NCBI GenBank assembly: GCA_963825175.1
Contig: CAWGSA010000004.1
Span: 197,637-261,636, forward strand
Reading direction: 5' to 3'
Source of the DNA: DATFTF01 sp963825175
GTDB taxonomy: Bacteria; Acidobacteriota; Thermoanaerobaculia; UBA5066; Gp7-AA6
DNA: 64,000 nucleotides
The position numbers were made by a program, and so were the translations under genes. The notes under the pieces are model-generated. The model saw nothing but the letters and a program-made list of their open reading frames with translations, had not been told where the DNA came from and ran no database searches. This document shows, piece by piece, positions 16,735 to 26,548 of the stretch (positions are counted from its first letter, which is position 1; every line of letters begins with the position of its first letter).

Positions 16735-17908
16735 CCGACCGGGATGGCGCCGTTCTCCTGGTCTTCGTGCCGGCCGCTTCCGCTCGCGATCTTCCGCTCG
16801 ACTACGGCCGACGGTTCCAGCGTCTGCGCTGGCGCCGGGCGCTCGAAGCCGGGCCGGTCCTGACTCCGGACCCAGGAGCTCCCGCCCGAGAGCATCCTGC
16901 GAGGCCATCGCCGGGCGGTGATCGTCCGCGACGACGGCGCGATGCTCCTGCCGCTCGCCGACGGCTTGCCGTCCGCCGACGGGCCGGCTCACGCCGGTCG
17001 AGCCGTTGGGCGCGGCGGACCTCCCGCCGGTGCACACGCTGCGGGAGCTCGAGCTCGCGAGCCGGTCGTCCGCGATCGCGGCCGCGGCGCCGCACGCCGG
17101 CCGATCCAGGGTGCCGGCCGTCGCCGTCGACGTCGAAAGCCTGCCGCCGGGAGACGGTGAGTCGATCGGCGACTATGCCCGGCGGCTCTTCGAGGAAGCC
17201 GGGTCCGCCGCGTTCGACTCCGGCTTTCGCGCGCTGGTTCTCGACGACCCGTCGGAACACGAGCGGGTGGAGCTGCTGGGTTTGTTTCCGCCGGAGACGG
17301 CGCGGGCCTGCGACGTCGGCTGCGGCGCGGGCGCCGCGGGCCGGGCGCTGCGCCGCCTTCGGCCTCGAGCGCGCGTCACGGGGATCGAGAGCGACCCCCG
17401 CGCGGCGGCTCTGGCGCGGGAGCGCCTCGACCGCGTTCTGGAGGAGGACGCCGCCGCGGCCCTGGAACGGCTGGGACGGGAAGGGGAGAGCTTCGACGCC
17501 TTCCTCTTCGCCGACGTCCTCGAGCATCTGCCCGACCCGATCGCGGTCCTCGCCCTCGCGCGCCGGATCGCGTCTCCCGGCGCGGTTCTGGTAGCGAGCG
17601 TGCCCAACGTCGGGCATCTGTCGTTGGTACGGGACCTGCTGCTCGGGCGCTTCGATCCTCTTCCCGCGGGGCTGACCGACGCCGGGCATCTGCGATGGTT
17701 CGACCGGCGCTTCCTGGCCGAAGCCCTGGAGGAGGCCGGGTGGCGGGTCCGCGGGATCGAGAGCCTGGCCGGCGCGCCGGCGCCGGATTCGGAGTCGTTC
17801 CTGGACCGCTTCGCCGACTGGCCAGGACTGGACCGCGAGAGCCTGACGACATATCAATGGGTGGCCGTGGCCGGCGTAGAAGAGTGTGAGGCTCCCGGTG
17901 CGAGGTAA
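16731..17908 (+). CDS. SAM-dependent methyltransferase of the glycan cluster, frameshifted
   Basis: TTG 16731 overlaps the ATPase stop (TTGA). The N-terminal part (LTDRDGAVLLVFVPAASARD) is of unknown type. It changes frame near 16,870-16,917 and again near 16,980-17,006, both as +1 shifts, and continues as an intact frame from 17006. That part is a class I methyltransferase with motif I DVGCGAGAAGRALRRL, an acidic strand GIESDP, and FADVLEHLPDP as motif IV/V. Length and domain order resemble proteins that pair a short glycan-related N-terminus with a methyltransferase in O-antigen clusters. The acceptor is not known. If only the unbroken part is counted, the CDS is 17006-17908. Confidence 0.75.
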
Positions 17909-17940
17909 TCCGTTGGTTCCTTCGATCCGCGGGCCCATGG

Positions 17941-17975
17941 CGAACGTCGAACGTCGCACTTTGCACGTTGCACGC
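17941..17975. repeat. Short-phrase repeat in the gap before a glycosyltransferase
   Basis: The 69-nt gap holds GAACGTCGAACGTCGCAC followed by TTGCACGTTGCACG, that is, two 7-8 bp phrases each repeated twice. It is a low-complexity spacer of unknown role. Confidence 0.6.
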
Positions 17976-17977
17976 TG

Positions 17978-19035
17978 ATGCGCGTCGCCTACCTTCTCGA
18001 ATCGACGGAGCTGTCGGGCGGAGTCAAGGTCGCGGCCCAGCAGGCCGAGGCGCTCGCGCGCCGCGGCCATCGGGTCTCGGTCGTCTGCCCCGAGCCGGCC
18101 GCGGACTGGCTGTCGCTGTCGCGGGCACGCTTCGAGCGATCCTCGTTTCGAGAGTCGCAGGAGCTGGCCTCGGCAGAGATCCGGGTGGCCACGTTCTGGA
18201 CCACGGTCGCTCCGGCTCTGGCCGGCGCGCGGGGCCCGGTCTTTCACCTCTGCCAGGGTTATGAGGGAGCGTTCTCGTTCTACGCCGACCGGCGGGAGGC
18301 GATCGAGCAAGCCTACCGCGCGCCGACCCGCAAGCTCGCGATCACCGCGACCCTCGCGGCGCGGCTGGACGCGCTCGGATTCGGACCCGCGGAGAACGTG
18401 GGGCAGGCCTTCGACGGACGTGGCTTCTTTGCGTCGCCGGAGGAGAGAGCGGCGGAGCCTCCGGTCGTCCTCGTGGTCGGTCCCTACATCGCCGACGTCA
18501 AGGGAATCGCCATCGCGCTGGAAGGTCTTCGCCTGTGGCGCGCGCGGGGCAGGAGCATTTCAGCTTTGCCGCGTCGCCACGCATCCTCCGGCTCCCGAGG
18601 AGCGGGCCTCGGGGCTCGTCGACTGGTATCACCATCGCCTCGATCCGTCGCGGATGCCGTTCGCCTACCGCGCCGCGGATCTCCTCGTGGGACCCTCCCG
18701 GCCGCAGGAGGGCTTCGACCTTCCGGTTCTGGAAGCGCTGGCGTCGGGGCTGCCGTGTCTGCTCTCGGACACGCCGACCCACCACGAGATCGCCGGCGAC
18801 GCGGCAGAGTACTTCGCCGACGGAGATGCCGGAGTCGCTGGCCGCCGGGCTGCCGCGGGTCGTCGGCGCCGAAGCCCGGACCCGCGCCCGCCGGGCCGGC
18901 CCGGCGGCGGCGGCGCGCTTCGACGTGGTCGGCGTCGCAGAGCGCCTGGAGGCGGCGTTCACCCGCGCTCTGAAGGAAGAGCCGGGACGTCCGGCGCAGA
19001 AGGGGTCGCCGGTTCCGGAGGAGGCGTCTTCGTGA
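17978..19035 (+). CDS. GT-B fold glycosyltransferase (group 1), frameshifted
   Basis: It starts MRVAYLLESTELSGGVKVAA, the nucleotide-sugar glycosyltransferase N-terminus with an SGG motif. The donor-binding half is in the next frame: ADLLVGPSRPQEGFDLPVLE, then ALASGLPCLLSDTPTHHEIA, matching the family's E(x7)E region. The last part is again one frame on (FDVVGVAERLEAAFTRAL) and ends at TGA 19035. Frame changes lie near 18,540 and 18,825, both +1. A single intact gene of about 350 codons is the best reading. The stop overlaps the GTG of the next gene (GTGA), which supports this end point. The sugar specificity is unknown. Confidence 0.82.
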
Positions 19036-20084
19036 GCCCCGAGGTCTCGGCGGTCGTGGTCAATCACCGCACCGCCGCGGAGGCCGGGGCCTGCGCCGCG
19101 TCCCTGCGGGAGGCCTTCGGGCGGGAGGGGATCGCCGGGGAGATCGTGCTGGTCGACTGCGCCTCGGGCGCGGAGGAGATCGATCGGCTGCGCCGCGCCG
19201 AGGCGGACGTCCTGCTCCCGCTGGCGGAGAACCGCGGCTACTCCGGCGGCGCCAACGCCGGACTGGCGCGGGCCGGAGGCCGATTCCTCGTGGTGTGCAA
19301 CGCCGACGTCGTGTTCGGTGCCGGGGCGCTCTCCGCGCTCCGGGATGCCGCGGCAGAGGATCGCGTGGGCGCCGCCGGGCCCGTCTGTTTCTGGGACGCC
19401 GGAGGGCGGCTTCGCCTTCCGCCCGGCTTCGCCCCGGGCCTGGCGCGGGACTTTTTCCAGCTCGCCACGGGCCGGTTCCCGCGCGTCGACCGGCGGCGGT
19501 TCCGCGCCTTCGCCCGCGAAACGCTCCGGCTGTGGAGAGAAGGCGGCGACGCGCCGCATCTGACGGGGGCGGTTCTGGCGGTTCGCCGCGACGTGTTCGA
19601 CCGCGTGGGCCGGTTCGACGAGCGCTTTCCGTTCGAGTACGAGGAAAGCGAGTGGGAAGACCGCGTGCGCGCCATGGGCTATGCGCTCGCGTACGTGCCG
19701 CAGGCGAGCGTCCACCACCTCTATGCCCGAAGCGCGGCGAGGAACGAGGAGACGGCGGCGCGGCGGGCGGCGTCGCGCGACCTCTACCGCCGGCGGCGCT
19801 ATGGGGCCGCGGGCGCGAGGGTGCTGGCGTGGGCCGCAACGCTCGGGAGACCGGTCGAGGCGCTCCGATTGGCCGAGCCCCGCCTGGCGCGGCGCCCGGG
19901 AACAGGACTCGCGCTCTCGCCCAATCCTTCTCTCATGCCGTTCGTGGGGACGACGCTGGACGAGGACTTCACGTTGCCCGCCGATGTGCTGCCGTCCCTC
20001 GCGCCGGGCCCCCTGTACCTGCGGGTGTTTCGGGAAGCCGACGGCGAGGTGCTCGAGACCTACACGTGGGAGAACGCCGCGTGA
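19032..20084 (+). CDS. GT2 family glycosyltransferase (rhamnosyltransferase-like)
   Basis: A GT-A fold enzyme of 350 residues. VSAVVVNHRT forms the first strand, NRGYSGGANAGLARA is the typical GT2 NxGxxxGxNxG segment, and VVCNADVVF carries the metal-binding xDx. LTGAVLAVRRDVFDRVGRFDERFPFEYEE is quoted here only in part: GRFDERFPF and the acidic EESEWEDR are the acceptor and catalytic-base region. Start GTG 19032 overlaps the preceding stop (GTGA), and the stop overlaps the next GTG in the same way. Confidence 0.88.
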   Translation: MSPEVSAVVVNHRTAAEAGACAASLREAFGREGIAGEIVLVDCASGAEEIDRLRRAEADVLLPLAENRGYSGGANAGLARAGGRFLVVCNADVVFGAGALSALRDAAAEDRVGAAGPVCFWDAGGRLRLPPGFAPGLARDFFQLATGRFPRVDRRRFRAFARETLRLWREGGDAPHLTGAVLAVRRDVFDRVGRFDERFPFEYEESEWEDRVRAMGYALAYVPQASVHHLYARSAARNEETAARRAASRDLYRRRRYGAAGARVLAWAATLGRPVEALRLAEPRLARRPGTGLALSPNPSLMPFVGTTLDEDFTLPADVLPSLAPGPLYLRVFREADGEVLETYTWENAA

Positions 20085-21031
20085 TCGGCTACCGGGTTCG
20101 CCCCGCCACGGAGTCCGACGGGCCCGGCATACGGGCTCTCTTCCAGCAGGCCTATGGCCAGCCGTGGCCGGAGGAGGAGTGGGCCTGGAAGTTCCGGCGC
20201 AATCCCGACGGATGGTTCGGCGTCGTCGCGGAGTCGGACGACGGGCGGATCGTGGGCAACTTTTCCGGGTGGCCCATGCAGCTGCTCATCGGCGGCGCGC
20301 CCCGCCGGATCTATTCCGCCGGCGACGTCGCGACGGCGCCCGCGGCGCGCGGCCTGGCCAAGGGCCGCAACGTCTACGGGGACATGGCCACGGCCTTCTA
20401 CGACGCGGTGCGCGACGAAGGAGTTCCCTTCACCATCGGGTTCCCGCACCCGAGGGCGCACGAGATCAGCCGCCGCCTGGGCTCGACGCGGGACTTCTTT
20501 CCGGTGCGGGAGGTGCGCGTCGACTGCGCCGCGCTGCCGCCACCGCCGGCCGGCGTCGAGGTCGGCGATTTCGTTCCGGAGAGCTTCGACCGCCTGTGGG
20601 ACGCGGCGTCGGGGCACCTTCGCGACGCCCCGGTGCGCGACCGCGGCCGCACGAACTGGCGGTTTCACGCTCGGCCGACCCGCTACTACCGGATGGTCCG
20701 GCTGGTCTCGGGATCGGAGGACGCGGCGTGGGCGGCCCTGTCCGTGGTGGGCGAGGAGGCGCTGGTGGCCGATTTCCTGGGCCGGGACCCGCAGGGCCGG
20801 GATCTGCCGCCGCTCTTCGCCGCCTGCGCACGGGAAGCCATGCGCCTCAAGGCGAGCCGACTGAAGTTCTGGGCCACGCCGGGCGGGCCCGGCCGCAGGT
20901 GGATCGAAGAGCTCGGCGGCGAGCAGCGCGACGCCGGCTTCTGGATCGTGGGACGGGTGTTCGACGAAGACGCGGCCAGGTCCTATCTCGAGCACGGGCA
21001 TTTCGTCCCGTCGGTCTTCGACGTGGTCTGA
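20081..21031 (+). CDS. GNAT-fold acyltransferase
   Basis: A 316-residue protein starting at GTG 20081 (GTGA overlap). The N-terminal half is a GNAT domain: YRVRPATESDGPGIRALFQQ then SAGDVATAPAARGLAKGRNV, where the substrate strand and the Q/RxxGxG/A-like acetyl-CoA loop sit. The second half is a further GNAT-like or sterol-carrier-like region without clear motifs. In this glycan-cluster context it probably acylates an amino sugar or a lipid-linked sugar. This is inference from the neighbours. Confidence 0.8.
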   Translation: MIGYRVRPATESDGPGIRALFQQAYGQPWPEEEWAWKFRRNPDGWFGVVAESDDGRIVGNFSGWPMQLLIGGAPRRIYSAGDVATAPAARGLAKGRNVYGDMATAFYDAVRDEGVPFTIGFPHPRAHEISRRLGSTRDFFPVREVRVDCAALPPPPAGVEVGDFVPESFDRLWDAASGHLRDAPVRDRGRTNWRFHARPTRYYRMVRLVSGSEDAAWAALSVVGEEALVADFLGRDPQGRDLPPLFAACAREAMRLKASRLKFWATPGGPGRRWIEELGGEQRDAGFWIVGRVFDEDAARSYLEHGHFVPSVFDVV

Positions 21032-21054
21032 GTGCGGATAAACTGCCGGCGCCC

Positions 21055-22959
21055 GTGAGCGAGCAACCGGAAGAAGACCAGCTGGTCCCGCACCAGGCGG
21101 TTCCCCTGGAGGGGGAGCGGGTGCTGGTCCTCGCGGCCCACCCCGACGACGAGACTCTCGGAGCGGGCGGCACCCTGGCCCGCAATGCCCTCGAGGCGCA
21201 GGCCGTTCGCGTCTGGATCGCCACCGACGGCGAGAAGCAGGAAGGCTCGGAGGAGGACCCCGCCGCGTACGCCGCCCGCCGGCGGGAGGAGGCGCGGCTC
21301 GCGGCCCAGGCCCTGGGCCTGGCCGAGCCCATCTTCGCCGGGATGCCGGACCGGGCCCTCTCCCGGCAGCCCCGCGAGCTGGCGCAGGAGGTGTCGCGCC
21401 AGATCCGCGAGTTCCAGCCGGACCTCGTCCTGGCGCCTTCCCCCGCCGAGATCCACCCCGACCACCGCGCCCTGGCGCAAGCGCTCTACGAGGTCGTCTC
21501 TGCGTCCCGCCCGGGCGACGCCGACCACGATGTCTTCCGGTTCCTGCGCATCGCCTACTACGAGCTGACCCAGCCGATCCTGCCCAACGTCCTCGTGGAC
21601 ATCGCCGGGCAGGCGCAGCGCAAGCGCGACGCGCTGGCCCGCTACGGGTCGCAGCAGGCGGTGCGCGACTACGCCGGCGCGATCGAAGGGCTCAACGCGT
21701 ACCGGCGGCTCACGCTCGAGGGCACCGGCCCGGTCGAGGCGTTTCGCGTCGTCGGATACGCCGAGGTCGCGACCCGCTCCCTGGAGCAGTTGTGCCGCTC
21801 GATCGGACCCACGATCTTTCCCGGCGGGTCGCGCGGCGTCGTGCCGGTGTCCGTCGTGGTCCGCACGCGCAATCGCCCCGCGCTCCTGGCGCAGGCGCTG
21901 GAGAGCCTGCGGGCGCAGACCGCCCGGCCGGCCCAGGTCGTCGTGGTCAACGACGGAGGCGCATCGGTCGCGCAGGTCGTCGCGCCGCTGCGGGACGCCT
22001 TCGAAGTCGTCCTGGAGGAGCGCCCGGAGCGGGAAGGGCGTTCCCGCGCTGCCAACCGCGGGGTCGAAGCGGCGGGATCCGAGTTGCTGGCGTTCCTGGA
22101 CGACGACGACCGGTGCTATCCGGATCATCTCGAGCGCCTGGTGGACGCCTACCGCGAGGGGCCCGAGCCGGTGGTGTACTCCGACGCGGCGACGGTGGTC
22201 TACGAGCGCGTGGAGGATGGGTGGCGGGAGAAGCTGCGGACCCTCCAGTACTCCCTCGACTTCGATTCCGACTTCCTGCTCCTGGCCAACTACATTCCGC
22301 TCCACACCCTCCTCCTGCCCCGAGGCCTCTACGCCAAGGCGGGGGGATTCGACGGCGAGCTCGAGTACTCCGAGGATTGGGATTTCCTGATCCGGCTTTC
22401 GGCCCACACGCCGTTCCGCCATCTTCGGGCGGTCACCTGCGAGTACCGGGTCTTCTCCTCTTCCCAGGATCCCGCGCACGAGGCGGCCGGGAGCCCGGCC
22501 TTCTCGCAGGCCCGGCAACGCATCTACGAGCGGTACGCCGACCGGCGGACGCCGGAAGGGCTCGGCCGCGTGATCGATCGTCTGCGCGCGCAGATCGCCT
22601 ACTGGTCCGATCGCGACGGCGTCTCCCAGGGGGAGCTGCGCTACCACCGGGGGAGTCACCGGCGCCTCCACGCCATGTGGACCAAGAGCGCGGCCGATCT
22701 CGGCGCGGCGCGGGCCCGGCTGGCCGACTCGGAGAACTCGCAGCGCGGGCTGGAGACGGAGCGCAGCCGTCTCCTGGCCGAAAACGAGCTGGTGCACGCC
22801 CGGTTGGCGGAGCTCTTCGCGGCCAACGAGCGCATCACGCGGGAGCTGGGCGATACCCACGCCGAGATCCACCGTTTGAACGGGATTCTTCAGGAGATCT
22901 TCGCGTCCCGCACCTGGAAGCTGCACCTGTTTCTCGACCGGATTCGCGGACGCCGTTGA
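21055..22959 (+). CDS. Fusion of PIG-L deacetylase, GT2 glycosyltransferase and coiled coil
   Basis: A 634-residue bifunctional protein. Residues about 22-240 are a PIG-L/LmbE deacetylase: AHPDDETLGAGG supplies the zinc-binding HPDDE, and HPDHR the second histidine motif. Residues about 262-500 are a GT2 domain: VSVVVRTRNRPALLAQAL, AANRGVEAAGSELLAFLDDD (the DDD metal site) and YSEDWDFLIRLS (acceptor-side ED). The tail (about 545-634) is a heptad-rich coiled coil (LADSENSQRGLETERSRLLA). It could deacetylate an N-acetylhexosamine and transfer a sugar in the same pathway. GTG 21055 is the first in-frame start. The order enzyme-enzyme-coiled coil is unusual. Confidence 0.88.
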   Translation: MSEQPEEDQLVPHQAVPLEGERVLVLAAHPDDETLGAGGTLARNALEAQAVRVWIATDGEKQEGSEEDPAAYAARRREEARLAAQALGLAEPIFAGMPDRALSRQPRELAQEVSRQIREFQPDLVLAPSPAEIHPDHRALAQALYEVVSASRPGDADHDVFRFLRIAYYELTQPILPNVLVDIAGQAQRKRDALARYGSQQAVRDYAGAIEGLNAYRRLTLEGTGPVEAFRVVGYAEVATRSLEQLCRSIGPTIFPGGSRGVVPVSVVVRTRNRPALLAQALESLRAQTARPAQVVVVNDGGASVAQVVAPLRDAFEVVLEERPEREGRSRAANRGVEAAGSELLAFLDDDDRCYPDHLERLVDAYREGPEPVVYSDAATVVYERVEDGWREKLRTLQYSLDFDSDFLLLANYIPLHTLLLPRGLYAKAGGFDGELEYSEDWDFLIRLSAHTPFRHLRAVTCEYRVFSSSQDPAHEAAGSPAFSQARQRIYERYADRRTPEGLGRVIDRLRAQIAYWSDRDGVSQGELRYHRGSHRRLHAMWTKSAADLGAARARLADSENSQRGLETERSRLLAENELVHARLAELFAANERITRELGDTHAEIHRLNGILQEIFASRTWKLHLFLDRIRGRR

Positions 22960-24224
22960 GACGCATCGTCGTCCTGGCCCCGGAACCGGTCCGGCCGCGC
23001 ATGGCGGGAATGGGGATCCGCGCGCTCGAGCTGGCCCGCGCCCTTCAGAAGGAATTCGACGTCCGGCTGCTCGTGGCCAACGATCCGAACGAGGCCGCGG
23101 CCGTGGCTCCCGACGTGGCCGCGGCGCGGGCGGCGCCCGGTCAGCTGGCCGCCTGCGCGCAGGGAGCCGACGCCGCCGTCGTCTCGGGTCACAGCGCGAA
23201 CTTCTGGTTTCACGAGGTTCCCGGCGTTCCCGTCGCGGTGGACCTGTACGACCCGTTCTTCGTGGAAAACCTCCACTACGCTCCCGCGCTGGGGGAGCAG
23301 ACCGCCGCCCACGACCGGGCGACCCTCGACCTGGCCCTGTGCCGCGGCGACTTCTTCCTCTGCGCCTCCGCGGAGCAGCGCTTGTTCTATTCCGGCGCCC
23401 TCTACGCGCGCGGGCGGATCGGCGCCCGCAACTTTCCCTCCGATCCGGCTCTGACTCGCCTGCTGGCGGTCGTTCCGTTCGGCGTCCCGGCGCAGCCTTC
23501 GCTCGGAAATCGCGAGGCCGGACGGCTCGCCCTGGGGATCGACGCGCAGGGCCCTGTGGTGCTCTTTGGGGGGATCTACGACTGGTACGAGCCGGATCTC
23601 CTGCTGGAGGCGTGGCCCGTGATCGTGCGCCGATACCCCGACGCGCGTCTTCTCTTTTTCGAGAATCCCAACCCGGAGTCCACGCCCCAGCGGGCCTGTG
23701 CCCGGGCCCGCGAGAAAGCGCGCGCGATCGATCCCCAGGGGCGCACGATTCTCTTCTCGGCCTGGCTTCCATACTCGTCGCGCCCTGACCTCTATGCCGC
23801 GTGCGACGTCCTCGTGTCGATCTGCGCGCCGGGGCTCGAGACCGACCTGGCCTTTCGCACGCGCTTGCTCGACGCGGCGTGGGGCGGCGTCGGCTCGCTG
23901 TCGGTCGGCGGAGGGGCGCTGGCGCGGGAGCTCGAGCAGGTCGGGGCGGGACGAACGCTTCCGGCGTCCTCATCGGCTCTGGCCGACGCCGTGGTCTCGC
24001 TCCTGGGCGATGCCGTCGAGCGCGACAGGGTCGCGGAAGCGGCCCGCCGTTTCGCCGCGGCGCGCGCGTGGCCGTCGGTCACGGCCCCGCTGGCCGCGTG
24101 GCTGCGCGAGGCGCGCCAGGACCCCGGTCGCCTTCCCATTGCGCAATCGTCATCAGGATCCTTATGGCAGCGGCTCTCCCGAAAACGGAAAAAGCCCAAG
24201 TCTTCCAGCGACCACCGCGGCTGA
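22956..24224 (+). CDS. GT-B fold glycosyltransferase (group 1/4-like)
   Basis: TTG 22956 overlaps the upstream stop (TTGA). The protein begins RRIVVLAPEPVRPRMAGMGI, has an acceptor domain with DLYDPFFVENLHY, and a donor domain with VVLFGGIYDWYEPDLLLEAW, then RTILFSAWLPYSSRPDLYAA and SICAPGLETDLAFRTRLLDA. The last segment corresponds to the region that binds the nucleotide-sugar. It ends with a basic tail (KRKKPKSSSDHRG). It belongs to the coupled glycosyltransferase series; the sugar is unknown. Confidence 0.85.
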   Translation: MRRIVVLAPEPVRPRMAGMGIRALELARALQKEFDVRLLVANDPNEAAAVAPDVAAARAAPGQLAACAQGADAAVVSGHSANFWFHEVPGVPVAVDLYDPFFVENLHYAPALGEQTAAHDRATLDLALCRGDFFLCASAEQRLFYSGALYARGRIGARNFPSDPALTRLLAVVPFGVPAQPSLGNREAGRLALGIDAQGPVVLFGGIYDWYEPDLLLEAWPVIVRRYPDARLLFFENPNPESTPQRACARAREKARAIDPQGRTILFSAWLPYSSRPDLYAACDVLVSICAPGLETDLAFRTRLLDAAWGGVGSLSVGGGALARELEQVGAGRTLPASSSALADAVVSLLGDAVERDRVAEAARRFAAARAWPSVTAPLAAWLREARQDPGRLPIAQSSSGSLWQRLSRKRKKPKSSSDHRG

Positions 24225-24285
24225 CTCCGTCGACCGTGCGGTTCGGTGGCCCGATACGGGCGCTTTCGGTTACGCTTCCGGCGCT

Positions 24286-25464
24286 GTGACATCTCCCGAC
24301 TTCTCGGTCATCGTCGTCCATCACCGAGGACGCGAACATCTTCTGGAGGGGCTCGACGCGCTGGCGGAAGCGGTCGGTGATCGGGGCGAGACGCTTCTGG
24401 TCGACAACACCGGCGGACAGCCGATGGAAGAAGTGTTGCGGCGGCATCCCGGCCTGCGCCGAGTGGCGGCCGCGGGCAACGTCGGTTTTGCGTCGGGCTG
24501 CCGCCTCGGCGCGCTGGCGGCGCAGGCGCCGATCCTGCTGCTGGTCAACGACGACGCGGCGGTCGATCGCCACGCCCCGGACCTCCTGGTTGCGGCGATG
24601 GCCGGCGCTCCCGAAGACGTCGTCGCGGTGGCCGGCCGCTTGACCGACCGAACGGGCGAAAAGAACGACTTCTCCGACGGTTTCCTCACGTTCGACGGCC
24701 ACGCGTTCCAGAAGGACGTCGGCCGGCCCGTCGCTCAGATTCCCGCATGCGAGCCGGGCGAGGAACGGCTGTTCGCGTGCGGCGGCCTCATGGCCGTGCG
24801 GCGGGAGACGTTCCTGGAATCGGGGTTCGACGAGGACTACTTTGCGTATCTCGAGGACGTGGATTTCGGGTGGCGCCAGTGGGTCCTCGGGCGCCGGATC
24901 ATCGCCGAGCCCCGTGCGGCGGCGCGTCATCGCGGAGGAGCGACGGGCGCGGCACTGGGTCTGTACGAGCGGGGGTTTCTCTTCGAGAGGAATGCCTTCG
25001 CCACGGCGTACAAGAACTTCGACGCCGATTCGTTCTCCGCGTACATGCCGGCCGTGCTGGCGGCGTTTCTCGGCCGCATCGCGGAAATGCTGGGAACGCT
25101 CAACCCGGCCGCGGCCGAGCTCCAGCGCGACCCCTTCCGCCAGCCGCGTACGAGGCCGGGCGCCGTGCGCCGGCTGCTCGGGATCGCCGATGACCGCGAG
25201 CGCATCGGGGTCGACGACCCCTTGACCATCGCCCAGCTCAAGGCGCTTCTCTGGATCCATCGCAACCAGGAGTCCCTCGCCGCCAAGCGCCGCGCCGTGC
25301 AGGCGTCCCGCCGCCGGAGCGATGCCGAGATCTTCGCGAAATTTCCCCTGCGGATGGTCCCCACATATCCCGGAGACGAGCGTTTCGATACCGATTACTT
25401 TCGCGAGTTCCTGCGACGCGCGCCGGCGCTCTTGCGCACGACACTGCAGGAGATCTTTGCTTGA
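24286..25464 (+). CDS. GT2 family glycosyltransferase with C-terminal extension
   Basis: GTG 24286 begins VTSPDFSVIVVHHRGREHLL. GT-A signatures are GNVGFASGCRLGALAAQAP, LLLVNDDAAVD (metal-binding DD) and ACGGLMAVRRETFLESGFDE, followed by YFAYLEDVDFGWR with the catalytic acidic residues. About 130 extra C-terminal residues follow (HRNQESLAAKRRAVQASRRR) that are helical and charged. It is preceded by 61 nt of non-coding sequence and overlaps the next gene by 4 nt. Confidence 0.87.
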   Translation: MTSPDFSVIVVHHRGREHLLEGLDALAEAVGDRGETLLVDNTGGQPMEEVLRRHPGLRRVAAAGNVGFASGCRLGALAAQAPILLLVNDDAAVDRHAPDLLVAAMAGAPEDVVAVAGRLTDRTGEKNDFSDGFLTFDGHAFQKDVGRPVAQIPACEPGEERLFACGGLMAVRRETFLESGFDEDYFAYLEDVDFGWRQWVLGRRIIAEPRAAARHRGGATGAALGLYERGFLFERNAFATAYKNFDADSFSAYMPAVLAAFLGRIAEMLGTLNPAAAELQRDPFRQPRTRPGAVRRLLGIADDRERIGVDDPLTIAQLKALLWIHRNQESLAAKRRAVQASRRRSDAEIFAKFPLRMVPTYPGDERFDTDYFREFLRRAPALLRTTLQEIFA

Positions 25465-26408
25465 GCGACTCCTTTTCGATCGTCATCCCGACCTACCGGC
25501 GGCCCGGTATCCTCCTGCGCGTCCTGGAGGCCCTCGACCGGCAGAGCGGGCCGCCTTCCTTCGAGGTCGTGGTCGTGGACGATGGATCCGGCGACGACAC
25601 GGCCTCGCGGCTCGCGGCGTACCATCCGACGTACCCGTTTCGGTTCCTCTCCCAGCAGAACGCGGGGCCGGCCGCCGCCCGCAACCGCGGGGTGGAGCAA
25701 GCCCGCGGAACCCATGTGCTCTTCCTGGGAGACGACACCGTGCCGGAGCCGGATCTGCTCGCCGTGCACGCGGCGGCGCATGCTCCGGCGCGGCCGCATC
25801 CGGTCGCGGTGCTGGGCTACACCACCTGGCCCCGCGAGCGGCGTGTCTCGCCGTTTCTGCATCACATCAACGAGTACGGCCTGCAGTTCGGCTACGGTCT
25901 CATCGACGACCCCGAATCCGTTCCGTTCAACTTCTTCTACACGTCGAACATCTCTCTCCCGCGGTCCCTCCTGATGCAGGCCGGGCTGTTCGACACGACC
26001 TTCCCCCACGCGGCGTGGGAAGACATCGAGATGGCGTACCGGCTGATGAAGCTCGGGATGCGGATGATCTATCGCCCCGCGGCCGTGACGCGCCACTACC
26101 ACGACATCACGCTGGCGTCGTTCCGGCGCCGGCAGGAGAGGTCCGGAGAGGCCGCGGCGATCTTCTACGAGAAGCACCCGGAGCTGGGCGATTTCCTGGC
26201 CGTGCCCCAGGCGATCCTTTATCGCAACGGCGGCTTCGTTGCGGGGAGTCTGCTGCCCTTATGGGCGGGCCTGGCGCAACGGTGGGAGTTGCCCGGCGGG
26301 CGCCGCGCCCTGGACCGTGTTCTGCGGCGGGATTATCTGCGCGGCCTGAATCGGGCGCTGTCGCGCCGCTGCGCCGACGGCGGAATTCCAACCCGGGTGA
26401 CGGCATGA
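25461..26408 (+). CDS. GT2 family glycosyltransferase
   Basis: A 315-residue GT-A enzyme starting at TTG 25461, overlapping the preceding stop (TTGA). Motifs: FSIVIPTYRRPGILLRVLEA, VVVVDDGSGDDT, NAGPAAARNRGVEQARGTHV, FLGDDTVPEPD, and a late AAWEDIEMAYRLMKLGMR holding the ED acceptor motif. The layout is close to typical capsule or exopolysaccharide glycosyltransferases. It is the last gene of the coupled glycan series. Confidence 0.9.
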   Translation: MSDSFSIVIPTYRRPGILLRVLEALDRQSGPPSFEVVVVDDGSGDDTASRLAAYHPTYPFRFLSQQNAGPAAARNRGVEQARGTHVLFLGDDTVPEPDLLAVHAAAHAPARPHPVAVLGYTTWPRERRVSPFLHHINEYGLQFGYGLIDDPESVPFNFFYTSNISLPRSLLMQAGLFDTTFPHAAWEDIEMAYRLMKLGMRMIYRPAAVTRHYHDITLASFRRRQERSGEAAAIFYEKHPELGDFLAVPQAILYRNGGFVAGSLLPLWAGLAQRWELPGGRRALDRVLRRDYLRGLNRALSRRCADGGIPTRVTA

Positions 26409-26548
26409 CATCTCGCGAGGTCAGCCGCCGCGAGGGGCCGTCCGCGGGTGGGTATCCTAAGTCTTTCTCCAGGAGTCGGATGTCCCCGACGCCCGCGAAG
26501 AGAAATCTGGCGCCGGGTTTGCTGTTACGAATGCTTGGAGAGTTGCAT

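Noticed and set aside
20983..23973. 996-codon minus-strand open frame opposite the glycosyltransferases
   Set aside because: The sequence is Arg/Pro-rich, with no recognisable motif, antisense to genes with catalytic motifs in order. It is a shadow of high GC.
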